A DNA stretch of 64,000 nt, from contig NZ_OW485605.1 of NCBI RefSeq assembly GCF_937425535.1, positions 1 through 64,000 on the forward strand, read 5' to 3'. Source of the stretch: Rhodovastum atsumiense (GTDB taxonomy: Bacteria; Pseudomonadota; Alphaproteobacteria; Acetobacterales; Acetobacteraceae). Under the pieces are notes generated by a model. It was not told the DNA's origin and did not search any database. It saw only the letters and a list, made by a program, of their open reading frames with translations. The position numbers and the translations under genes are program-made. Below are positions 56,951-64,000 of this stretch, piece after piece (within the stretch, counting starts at the first letter, position 1; each line of letters opens with the position of its first letter).

Positions 56951-59950
56951 ATGCAGGTTGGTTACAACGAGCACCGCGCGCGCTGGGAGGCGACGACCAA
57001 GTACGGAACGTCCGAGGGCGACGCCGCGCGGTCGGCCGGGATGGCCTGGGACCGGACGTACAAGGTCTGGTGGACCCGTGATGCCGAGGCCGCCAAGGCG
57101 CTCCGCGACGGTGCTGCGGATCCGGTCGCCGAGAGCCGCCCGGTCGTCCTGGTGTTCTCCGAAGCCCGCAACCGCTGGGAGGCCCGGACCAAGTACGGCT
57201 GCGGTGACGCCGCGCGGGAGGCAGGGCTGCACTGGGACCGCGAGCGGAAGCTCTGGTTCACCGACGATGCGTCCGTCGCCAACAAGCTGCGCGCCTACGC
57301 CGACGAGGCCACGCAGGCCCGCCTCGATGCGGAGACGGCCCAGGTCCGGCACGCCATCGAGGCGAGCCGCGCACAGTCGGCCGACATCGAGCTGCCGATC
57401 GCCGAGGGCAGGTCGTATCTCCCTTACCAGCGCGCGGGTATCGCGTTCGCCCTCGCGCGCCAGAACACGCTGTTCGGCGACGACATGGGGCTGGGCAAGA
57501 CCGCGCAGGCAATCGGCGTCGTGAACGCCGACGAAAGCCTCAAGAGGATCCTGGTCATCTGCCCGGCCTCGCTGACCCGCAACTGGGTCCGCGAGTTCGG
57601 GATGTTCGGCAGCCGCACGTTGAGCGTCGGCATCGCCGACATGAAGACGGTTCCGGCGGCTGACGTCGTGGTGGCCACCTATGACGCCTTCAGCCGCAAG
57701 ACGGCCACCGCCGAGGCCCTGCGCGCGGTGGAGTGGGACGCCCTCATTCTCGACGAGGCGCACTACCTCAAGAGCAAGGACGCCGCGCGCACGGTGGGCA
57801 TCCTGGGCGGGAAGAAGAAAGGCGCCGATCAGGCCGTCGAGGGCATCCGCGCGCGCCGCCGGCTCTACCTGACGGGCACGCCGCTGACCAACAGGCCCGT
57901 CGAGCTCTGGCCGCTGGTGCACAGCTTGGCGCCCGCGACGTTCGGTGATTTCTGGTCGTTCGCGCGGCGCTACTGCGACGCCCGCAACGACGGCTACGGA
58001 TGGAACTTCAACGGAGCCTCGCACCTGGACGAACTGCAGGACTTGCTCAGGCAGACGGTGATGGTTCGCCGCCTCAAGAAGGACGTGCTGACCGAACTCC
58101 CTCCCAAGCGCCGCCAGATCATCGAACTCCCGGCCGACGCACCCGCCCTCAAGGCCGCGCTGACCGCCGAGAGGAAGGCGACCGAGGAGGAGGCGCGCAT
58201 CAAGGAGCAGCTCGCCGAGTTGCGGGCCAAGGTGGAGCTGGCCAAGGCCAGCGAGGACCCGCGCGACTACGAGCGCGCTGTCGCCGCGCTGCAGGCGGGC
58301 CAGTCGGTCCCGCTGCCCGACATGTCGCGCGTCCGCCACGAGACGGCGGTCGCCAAGGCGCCACTGGTCGCCGACCACGTGCGCGAGGCGGTCGAGGCGG
58401 GCGGCAAGGTCATCGTGTTCGCCCACCACAAGGACGTGGTGGACCTGCTGAAGAGCGCCCTGGCCGACCTCGGTGTCGTCGTGCTCACGGGCGACACGCC
58501 CCCGGCGAAGCGCCAGGACGCCGTGGACGCCTTCCAAAACTGCGACGATATCCGGGTGTTCATCGGCAACATCCAGGCGGCCGGGGTCGGCATCACGCTC
58601 ACCGCGTCGGCGCATGTGGTGTTCGCCGAGCTTGACTGGGTGCCTGGCAACCTGTCGCAGGCCGAGGACCGCGCGTGGCGCCTCGGGCAGCGGAACGCGG
58701 TGCTCGTGCAGCACATCGTGCTCGAGGGCAGCCTGGATGCGACCATGGCGGCCACGGTGACGGGCAAGCAGCGCGTCATCGACGCCGCCCTCGACAAGAT
58801 CCAAGACCCCGAGGAGCGGGCGCGCCGCATCGCGGAGGAGCAGGCTCGCATCGAAGCCGCCGTGCAGGCCGGGGCGGCCTCCGACACGGATACCGACGAT
58901 GCAGGGGCGGCCCGCGCGGCCACGGCCGACAGCACTCCCGAGGACGTCGCGGCTGTGGCGGCTGCCCTTTCGCCAGAGGCCGTCGCTGCCATCCACGCGG
59001 GCCTGCGGATCCTCGCGGGCCTCGACCGCGACGGCGCGCGGGAAATCAACGGCGTCGGGTTCAACAGGCTGGACACCGTGATCGGCCGGAAGCTGGCCAT
59101 GCTCGACGTGCTCACGGCCAGGCAGGCGGCTCTCGGTCAGAAGCTGGTCCGCCGCTACCGCCGCCAGCTGCCCGCCGACCTGCTCGCCGTCGCCTTGGGC
59201 GAGGCAGTTGCCCCCGCAACGTCGCGCATCGCCAAGGCCGAGCCGCCCGTCGAGACCACGGCCGCCGTCGAGGTCGAAGCCGCCCCGGCGCCGGAGGCGA
59301 CGAGCGAGCCCGAGGATGTCGGTCCGGCCGAAGCCGCCGTCGAGCGGCCGCAGGGCGTCGGCCCGGATGCGTCCGCTCCCGCCGCGGCGGTGACCGCCGA
59401 ACCGGGCAAGCCGCCCATCGAGGCATCCCCCGGCATGCCGCTGCCCGCGACCGAGGAGGCCGCCGAGGTCGAGGCAGAGGCCGTTGCCCTACCCGAGCCG
59501 TCCGCGGGAGGGGAGGGCGCAGCTCCGGCAAGCGACGCCGCCCGGATGGCCGACGATGCCCCTGAGATTCCGGTTCCCATGCCGTTCCTGGCAGCCCCGC
59601 CGGCGACGGATGCCGGGGATCAGCCGGGCAACCCGGAGGGTGGGGAATCCTGCGAGCCCGCCGATGCCGCGCCGCTCGCTGCCGCCCTCGCGCCTACCGA
59701 TGCCGCCCCGGCCGCGCCACGCCGCCGTGGGCGCCCGCCCAAAGGCGACAAGGCCATGTCGGACGCCGAACGCGCACGCGCCTGGCGGGAAGGCCGGGCA
59801 ATGGGGACGGCGGCACTGCCCGTTGCGGTCCTCGAGCAGATCAGGGAACTGCAGGCGGAGATGGGCGGCACGACGGGCGACATCATCACAGCGGCCCTGG
59901 CCGCCCTGGCACGGGAGCGGGCGGCGGCGCGGGGACAGAGGGCGGCGTGA
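56951..59950 (+). CDS. SNF2-family DNA helicase
   Basis: 999 residues, ATG 56951 with GGGAGG upstream. Two DUF5710-like segments (2-50, 66-115; AGMAWDRTYKVWW, AGLHWDRERKLWF), then a SNF2 ATPase: DDMGLGKT (177-184), LILDEAHYL (268-276), LTGTPLTN (about 305), VFIGNIQAAGVGITL (about 537), WRLGQRNAV (about 575). The layout recalls SMARCAL1/ZRANB3-type annealing helicases. The last 300 residues are Ala/Pro/Glu-rich, contain an AT-hook-like RRRGRPPKGD and a C-terminal RHH-like helix pair. Probable DNA remodelling role in replication or packaging. Confidence 0.85.
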   Translation: MQVGYNEHRARWEATTKYGTSEGDAARSAGMAWDRTYKVWWTRDAEAAKALRDGAADPVAESRPVVLVFSEARNRWEARTKYGCGDAAREAGLHWDRERKLWFTDDASVANKLRAYADEATQARLDAETAQVRHAIEASRAQSADIELPIAEGRSYLPYQRAGIAFALARQNTLFGDDMGLGKTAQAIGVVNADESLKRILVICPASLTRNWVREFGMFGSRTLSVGIADMKTVPAADVVVATYDAFSRKTATAEALRAVEWDALILDEAHYLKSKDAARTVGILGGKKKGADQAVEGIRARRRLYLTGTPLTNRPVELWPLVHSLAPATFGDFWSFARRYCDARNDGYGWNFNGASHLDELQDLLRQTVMVRRLKKDVLTELPPKRRQIIELPADAPALKAALTAERKATEEEARIKEQLAELRAKVELAKASEDPRDYERAVAALQAGQSVPLPDMSRVRHETAVAKAPLVADHVREAVEAGGKVIVFAHHKDVVDLLKSALADLGVVVLTGDTPPAKRQDAVDAFQNCDDIRVFIGNIQAAGVGITLTASAHVVFAELDWVPGNLSQAEDRAWRLGQRNAVLVQHIVLEGSLDATMAATVTGKQRVIDAALDKIQDPEERARRIAEEQARIEAAVQAGAASDTDTDDAGAARAATADSTPEDVAAVAAALSPEAVAAIHAGLRILAGLDRDGAREINGVGFNRLDTVIGRKLAMLDVLTARQAALGQKLVRRYRRQLPADLLAVALGEAVAPATSRIAKAEPPVETTAAVEVEAAPAPEATSEPEDVGPAEAAVERPQGVGPDASAPAAAVTAEPGKPPIEASPGMPLPATEEAAEVEAEAVALPEPSAGGEGAAPASDAARMADDAPEIPVPMPFLAAPPATDAGDQPGNPEGGESCEPADAAPLAAALAPTDAAPAAPRRRGRPPKGDKAMSDAERARAWREGRAMGTAALPVAVLEQIRELQAEMGGTTGDIITAALAALARERAAARGQRAA

Positions 59951-60143
59951 ATTCCGTGACGTAAACGCTGGACGGGGAGGGAACGCCGGGGGAACGAAGG
60001 GTGCGCGGTAGCCGTGGCGCGTCCTACCCTTCCAGCCGTCCTGTGCTAGGATGAAACGGAATTCGCCTTATCATCAGACCCGATGGGATTTCCCTGCCGT
60101 GCTGAATGATGTGGTTCGTTGACCCAAACGCTGGCTGAGCAAG

Positions 60144-60386
60144 ATGCAAGAAATGGCGGCACCTGGAGCGGATAACCTCCCACACGATTGGACACTTCGA
60201 CTGACCCTCATGAGGACGCTCAATCAGCCGAAGTATGTTTCCCAGAGGCTGAAACATGATGCTCGCGAGAGAGGGCTTGTGGTATTGCGGCGGAACAAGG
60301 GAATCATGGGCAAGGTCGAGTACCGTGTTCGCCCGCCGGAAGGCAACGAGAAGCCTGGCGACCTGATTGACGAGGCGACAGCGTGA
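60144..60386 (+). CDS. Small basic protein
   Basis: 80 residues. DWTLRLTLMRTLNQPKYVSQRL and RVRPPEGNEKPGDLIDEA; basic. The ribosome site is poor. Its end overlaps the start of the next gene by 4 bases (GTGA), which supports it. Function unknown. Confidence 0.5.
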   Translation: MQEMAAPGADNLPHDWTLRLTLMRTLNQPKYVSQRLKHDARERGLVVLRRNKGIMGKVEYRVRPPEGNEKPGDLIDEATA

Positions 60387-60835
60387 GCAGCGCGCCGGGG
60401 AATACCAGCCACCTCGTTGCCGGGGGCTTTATCCGGGCTGGAGTATGGAAGCACGATGAGGCATCCGGCTCGATTCGCTTTGAAGGCGCCAAGCCGCTGC
60501 CACGAGAACCCGGTGTGTATGCCTACGCAGTCGACGGCATCGTCCATTACGTTGGGTCAGCCCAACGCGGCCTGCGGCAGCGGCTGAGACACTACGAGAT
60601 TGCCAAGACGCTTCGGACTGCCCACCGGATAAGGCAGGAAATTCTCGCGCTCCTGGCTGCTGGCCGCGAGGTAGAGGTCTTCACGATAGTTCCTCCGCCA
60701 ATGAACCTGAACGGCAACTTGCCCTTCGACAGCGTGGCGGGGCTAGAAGAAGGCATTATCCGGGCATGGCGGCCAGCCTGGAACCGCCGAGGGGCGGGAG
60801 GCGATGACACCAAGTCATCAGTTTGCGACGTCTGA
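60383..60835 (+). CDS. GIY-YIG-type nuclease
   Basis: 150 residues, GTG 60383. The GIY-YIG order is present: PGVYAYAVDG (about 42-51), VHYVGSAQRGLRQRLRHY (54-71, with the catalytic Arg), GLEEGIIRAW (about 117, with the Glu) and PAWNRRG (Asn). It is in the UvrC/Endo-like single-domain class common in phages. The gene follows the 60144 gene with an overlap. It may cut host or phage DNA, or act in homing. Confidence 0.75.
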   Translation: MSSAPGNTSHLVAGGFIRAGVWKHDEASGSIRFEGAKPLPREPGVYAYAVDGIVHYVGSAQRGLRQRLRHYEIAKTLRTAHRIRQEILALLAAGREVEVFTIVPPPMNLNGNLPFDSVAGLEEGIIRAWRPAWNRRGAGGDDTKSSVCDV

Positions 60836-60950
60836 GGGGCGCACCGCCCGGTATTCGTCGTCCAGAAGCACGCGGACCTCGCCCCGGCGGGCAGCTGCAC
60901 GACATCCCCTTTCCTTGCGCCTGCGCGATGGTATGTAAGGCGTCCGAATC

Positions 60951-60990
60951 AAAAAAGGCCGCTCTCAGTTTCCCGAGGGCGGCCTTTTTT
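60951..60990. terminator. Strong bidirectional terminator
   Basis: AAAAAAGGCCGC (60951-60962) and GCGGCCTTTTTT (60979-60990) are perfect arms with A/T runs on both sides. It separates the GIY-YIG gene from the 61028 gene. Confidence 0.9.
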
Positions 60991-61027
60991 GACAACCTCT
61001 GATTCCTGTACGCGAGAAGACGTGGAT

Positions 61028-61813
61028 ATGGCCTACGAGTTTCCGAAAAACCCAGCTCCACTTGCGCCTGACGCCAAAAGGCAGATGCTCAAGGAATACT
61101 ATACCTATTGCCGAGAGTTGGCCCGGCAAGACCCGGAGGCGTTGAACAGGAAAGTGCCGAGGTCCGCCCTGATGGGCACCATGGACAGGATCGGGACGTT
61201 GCTGATTGAGGAGGCAAAGTCCCTTGCCGAGCAAAATGAGGAAGTTCGGGAGTTCCTGGCACAGAACAAGCCGCCTGGCATGATGAGCCACCTGCTACCC
61301 GATGACTTCAGGGCGTTCTGCCTCCTCCTCAACGGCCTCAAGCAATGGCTTGCTGCGCAGCAGAACGCTACCGACCGCTACTTGCTGGGCGGTACGGCAC
61401 GGCCGCTCTGCCGCGAGATGAGCGAAACCTGCCTTGTCACTGGCGAGCGGCTCACGGATGACATGGAACTGCATCACCCGGTCCGCGACGGGCGGCCGCC
61501 GATTCCCCTCAGCAAGCAGGGTCACCGGCTTATCGAGAAGCAGACTTCGGCCACCGGATTGTCGGGTGGAGACGAGGGCGACCCGGTGGCACTCGCCGTA
61601 CAGGAGATTCGAACCAAGGGGCATTTCTCCTGGAACATGCTCCGGCGGGGCTGCCGTCAGATCCTCGGCCTCGCCACCGAGGGAGGAACCGCAGGCAGCA
61701 ACGCCAGCGCCAGAACTTTCGCTCGCCAGGCCATGCAGAAAGCGAACCTGAACGCAGAGGATCTCCTGGCATGGATGGACGCAAACGGATTGGGCCTGGA
61801 ACGGGGAAGGTGA
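61028..61813 (+). CDS. HNH-like protein
   Basis: 261 residues, ATG 61028. The middle has CLVTGERLTDDMELHHPVRDG then RPPIPLSKQGHRLIE (about 135-170), an HNH-like pattern with CxxTG, LHH and GH. The N-terminal part is helical (MLKEYYTYCRELARQDPEAL), the C-terminal part (NASARTFARQAMQKANL) is basic. Similar to phage proteins of unclear function; nuclease activity is plausible. Confidence 0.6.
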   Translation: MAYEFPKNPAPLAPDAKRQMLKEYYTYCRELARQDPEALNRKVPRSALMGTMDRIGTLLIEEAKSLAEQNEEVREFLAQNKPPGMMSHLLPDDFRAFCLLLNGLKQWLAAQQNATDRYLLGGTARPLCREMSETCLVTGERLTDDMELHHPVRDGRPPIPLSKQGHRLIEKQTSATGLSGGDEGDPVALAVQEIRTKGHFSWNMLRRGCRQILGLATEGGTAGSNASARTFARQAMQKANLNAEDLLAWMDANGLGLERGR

Positions 61814-61863
61814 TGTCGGCGGGCACCCTATGACCGTTCCTGCCACCCGTGAAAGCAGGCTCC

Positions 61864-62163
61864 TCAGTGCGCAGAGGCCGTCGCTGGCCGCGTCGCCAGC
61901 TCGATCAGCCTGCTGTCCATATCCCTGCAGGTGTCCAGCGCCGCGCGCAGCCGCAGCGCGACCGCCAGGACATCCTCATACCCGACGGCGCCCTCGGGCA
62001 GCACGGGCGGCGGCGGGCAACGGAACAGCTCGGCCTCTGACGGTGTCAGGGCGGCCTGCGGTCCCTGGGCGGCGGTGATCACCGCCGGCGGCTCACTGGG
62101 CGCGCAGGCGGCCAAGCAGAGTATCGGCAGCAGGAGAGGGATTGCAGCCAGTCGAGGGCGCAT
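61864..62163 (-). CDS. Rz1-like outer spanin lipoprotein
   Basis: 99 residues, ATG 62163. Signal peptide LAAIPLLLPILCLAAC with lipobox LAAC. A Pro-rich mature part (PPPPVLPEG) typical of Rz1 o-spanins. It starts inside the Rz-like gene in another frame (overlap 62093-62163), the classic embedded arrangement of spanins. With Rz it disrupts the outer membrane at lysis. Confidence 0.75.
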   Translation of the reverse strand: MRPRLAAIPLLLPILCLAACAPSEPPAVITAAQGPQAALTPSEAELFRCPPPPVLPEGAVGYEDVLAVALRLRAALDTCRDMDSRLIELATRPATASAH

Positions 62164-62497
62164 TGCGGAGGGACTCCAGGTCGGCGGCGAGCGTGGCCTC
62201 GCGGTCGCGCTGGGCGATGGCGGACGCGGCGGCGGCACGGGCGGCCGCCTCGTGCTGTTCCTCGGCGGCCTTGAGCGCGGCCGCGTTCGCGTTCGCCGTT
62301 TTCACGGCCTCGTCGCGCTCGGCGGTCAACCGCGCCACGGCAGCCGCGTCGGCGCGCGCCTGGGCGGCGAACCGGACACCCAGGAAGCCCAGCCCGAGCG
62401 CGGCCGCCACGGCGGTGGCGATGGCGATGCCCTTGAGCGAGATGCCGCCCAGCAGCGACCGGGCGCCGCTCCAGGCCGCAAGGATGGCGGTGATCAT
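62093..62497 (-). CDS. Rz-like inner spanin
   Basis: 134 residues, ATG 62497 with GGGAGG upstream. One N-terminal transmembrane segment (GISLKGIAIATAVAAALGLG, about 18-37), then a long coiled coil (EEQHEAAARAAAAS) facing the periplasm. Together with the embedded Rz1-like gene it forms the spanin pair of the lysis cassette. Confidence 0.75.
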   Translation of the reverse strand: MITAILAAWSGARSLLGGISLKGIAIATAVAAALGLGFLGVRFAAQARADAAAVARLTAERDEAVKTANANAAALKAAEEQHEAAARAAAASAIAQRDREATLAADLESLRNAPSTGCNPSPAADTLLGRLRAQ

Positions 62498-62718
62498 GAC
62501 TGGCCTCCCGGACCGGGGCACGGGCGGTCCGGCCTGCCGCGCTCCTGGATGACGGCAAGCACGATTGAGTCGACCACGCTCAGCAGGAGGCCAAGCGCGT
62601 CGAGCTTATCCGGGGCGATCTGGAATCCGGCGAGCAGCGCGACGGCATTGAGCAATGCGATTACGGTGCTCTTCTGCGCCAGCTGCCCGAGCACGATTTC
62701 GCGGATAGTGGGGCGCAT
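62494..62718 (-). CDS. Holin-like membrane protein
   Basis: 74 residues, ATG 62718 with GGGAGG upstream. Two hydrophobic segments (IALLNAVALLAGFQI, about 20-34, and LGLLLSVVDSIVLAVI, about 41-57), then a charged Arg/Pro tail. Position between the endolysin and Rz genes supports a holin. It overlaps Rz by 4 bases. Confidence 0.7.
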   Translation of the reverse strand: MRPTIREIVLGQLAQKSTVIALLNAVALLAGFQIAPDKLDALGLLLSVVDSIVLAVIQERGRPDRPCPGPGGQS

Positions 62719-62853
62719 GGGAATGCCTCCCGTCCAGGCGTTGTGCGGGAATTTGAATGAAGGGCGCCCGGTCAATTCCGGCCGCCGGGCGGCTTTTCAG
62801 CCGCCGATCGTGCTGTGCCGCCAAGCAAGTGAGAGCGGCGCCCGGAAGCGCGG

Positions 62854-63585
62854 TCAGGCGCCTGCAGCGCGGAGACCGTCCTCGAACAGCTGGGCCTCGG
62901 CCTCGCGGCGGTCGCGCAGGCCGCGCTCGTTCGCCCCTGGCCACAGTCGCTTCATCGCCCGCACCTGAGCGGGGACGTCCTGGGGGCGCCCGGCGGCGAT
63001 TGCGGACCGAATGGCGCGCATCTCCGAGCGGCGATCACCCGTCATGCTGGTTCCCCGGTTATAGACGAGGCTGACGAGCACCCCGAAGCAGTCCGCAGGT
63101 AGGGCGCCGCAGCCCGGGAAGGCCGCCAGCGTCTGGCGCGTGAACTCCGGCACCGTGCGCTTGCGGAACACGGCCATGGCAGCATCCAGCGGCACAACGG
63201 CCGCCGCCACGGACGGCAGCGCCGCCTGCGCGGCCGCGCCGCTCTTGCCGACGACCTTGGCCAGCAGGTCGACCGTCGCGGTGGGCAGCACGTCGGACCA
63301 GTCGGCCCGGAACTGCGCGGGAAACACGGTCCCCAGGTCGTAACCGATCCCGACCGTGACGCCCGACGCGCCGCCGGGCCACTTGGGATGCTGGTAATGC
63401 GCCTGATAGTAGGCCGGGCTCGTCACCTCGAACCCGATGATGGCCTGGATGGCGCGCTCGCTGGGCGCCGGGCCCCCAGGCGGCTGCGCCGGATCGGCGG
63501 CCGTGGTAGGCGGGGCGGCTGCAGGAGCAGCGGTGCCCGACACGCGCGCGAGCTCGCGCGCGTTGAGGTCGTCGGCAGTTGTCAT
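62854..63585 (-). CDS. Endolysin (lysozyme-like muramidase)
   Basis: 243 residues, ATG 63585 with GGGGGAA upstream. After an Ala/Pro-rich start (1-40), IIGFEVTSPAYYQAHYQHPK, GVTVGIGYDLGTVF (about 75-88), ALPADCFGVLVSLVYNRGTS (about 160-180) and RSEMRAIRSAI. The pattern GIGYDLG...VSLVYNRG corresponds to pesticin/T4-like lysozyme domains. First gene of the lysis cassette. Confidence 0.8.
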   Translation of the reverse strand: MTTADDLNARELARVSGTAAPAAAPPTTAADPAQPPGGPAPSERAIQAIIGFEVTSPAYYQAHYQHPKWPGGASGVTVGIGYDLGTVFPAQFRADWSDVLPTATVDLLAKVVGKSGAAAQAALPSVAAAVVPLDAAMAVFRKRTVPEFTRQTLAAFPGCGALPADCFGVLVSLVYNRGTSMTGDRRSEMRAIRSAIAAGRPQDVPAQVRAMKRLWPGANERGLRDRREAEAQLFEDGLRAAGA

Positions 63586-63620
63586 GGATTCCCCCAATGG
63601 CCAGGGGTTTCGGGAAGGGG

Positions 63621-63854
63621 TCAGGCGTCCTCGGAATCCGCGCCGCCGGCGGCGAGCTGGTCGGCCAGGATCTCGACGAGGCCGCGGAACAGCGCCGCGC
63701 TGGCGGGCAGCGTGCGGTAGTCCACGGCTCCCTCAGACGTCTCCCAGGCGACGAGGACCGCAACCGGTCCGGCGGCGATGCACTCGCGGGCGGCCTCGTC
63801 GATGGCGTCCTCGAGCGGGAAGCGGAATGGCGGCATGTGCGGCACCCCGGACAT
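63621..63854 (-). CDS. Small acidic hypothetical protein
   Basis: 77 residues, ATG 63854 (63836 also possible). PPFRFPLEDAIDEAARECIAAG, then AVLVAWETSEGAVDYRTLP and a C-terminal acidic helix. No family. It lies upstream of the endolysin on the same strand. The final 146 bases of the window hold no complete gene. Confidence 0.55.
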   Translation of the reverse strand: MSGVPHMPPFRFPLEDAIDEAARECIAAGPVAVLVAWETSEGAVDYRTLPASAALFRGLVEILADQLAAGGADSEDA

Positions 63855-64000
63855 GGAACCGCCGCCTCGGTGGGACCGGGCGGCGGCTGGTGGGCGGGCG
63901 ACAGGGAGAGGGAAGGGCGGCTGGTTCAGGTCAGGCGGCGGCAGGGCAGCCCTTCAGTCCGCGCGCCAGCGGTCGCCCTGCATAGTGATGAGCTGTCGCT

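Overview
The window looks like part of a large, GC-rich accessory replicon of an alphaproteobacterium, most simply a phage-plasmid or a plasmid that has absorbed a prophage. The plasmid side is shown by a RepA_C-type initiator next to an iteron origin (39.2-40.5 kb) and a small ParA/ribbon-helix-helix partition operon with flanking repeats (37.8-39.1 kb). The phage side is shown by a lysis cassette (endolysin, holin-like protein, embedded Rz/Rz1-like pair, 61.9-63.6 kb), a repressor-like XRE gene, and long runs of short overlapping genes on one strand. GC content, many GTG starts and GGAGG-type ribosome sites fit a Rhodospirillales/Rhizobiales-like host, but the genus cannot be fixed from the sequence.

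Layout. 0-9.6 kb: small accessory genes, a tyrosine recombinase beside a 21-22 bp phased repeat array, several multi-HTH proteins and an N4/N6-adenine or cytosine DNA methyltransferase. 9.8-13.8 kb: a HEPN-domain protein, a secreted protein and an AT-richer OLD-like ATPase. 13.8-22.7 kb: a restriction-like island made of vsr, dcm, a DUF3883 nuclease, a PD-(D/E)XK (DUF4420) protein, a Z1 ATPase and a MutL/MORC-type GHKL ATPase. 22.8-24.1 kb: a zinc-finger plus GNAT protein resembling eukaryotic ESCO acetyltransferases. 24.2-27.2 kb: an XRE-IbrA and GNAT-HTH-IbrB pair of operons (PP-loop enzyme plus ParB-like protein). 27.3-32.6 kb: a type IV-B CRISPR-Cas operon (csf1, cas11-like, csf2, csf3, an 85-aa gene, cysH) followed by two paralogous genes; no CRISPR array is visible. 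32.8-37.0 kb: small phage-type genes. 37.1-42.4 kb: repressor, partition, replication. 43.1-54.1 kb: NERD helicase, XRE/DUF4258 pair, second tyrosine recombinase, SIR2-HerA defence pair, phosphatase remnant. 55.2-63.9 kb: a GHKL protein with an HExxH motif, a large SNF2 helicase, GIY-YIG and HNH-like genes, and the lysis cassette.

How the parts fit. Partition and RepA maintain the element. Three or four independent defence-type modules (Dcm/Vsr/Z1/MORC, SIR2-HerA, OLD-like ATPase, type IV-B) suggest heavy competition with other mobile elements. The most interesting regulatory signal is a shared palindrome, GTCCCC-N5-GGGACAG, placed at the start of the type IV-B operon, the XRE-IbrA operon and a third operon, with a related palindrome GTYCCT-N7-AGGRACA overlapping the -10 of two promoters whose operons each carry one of two paralogous HTH genes. 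This ties the type IV-B locus with its CysH to the IbrA/IbrB locus as one probable regulon containing two PP-loop sulfur-type enzymes.
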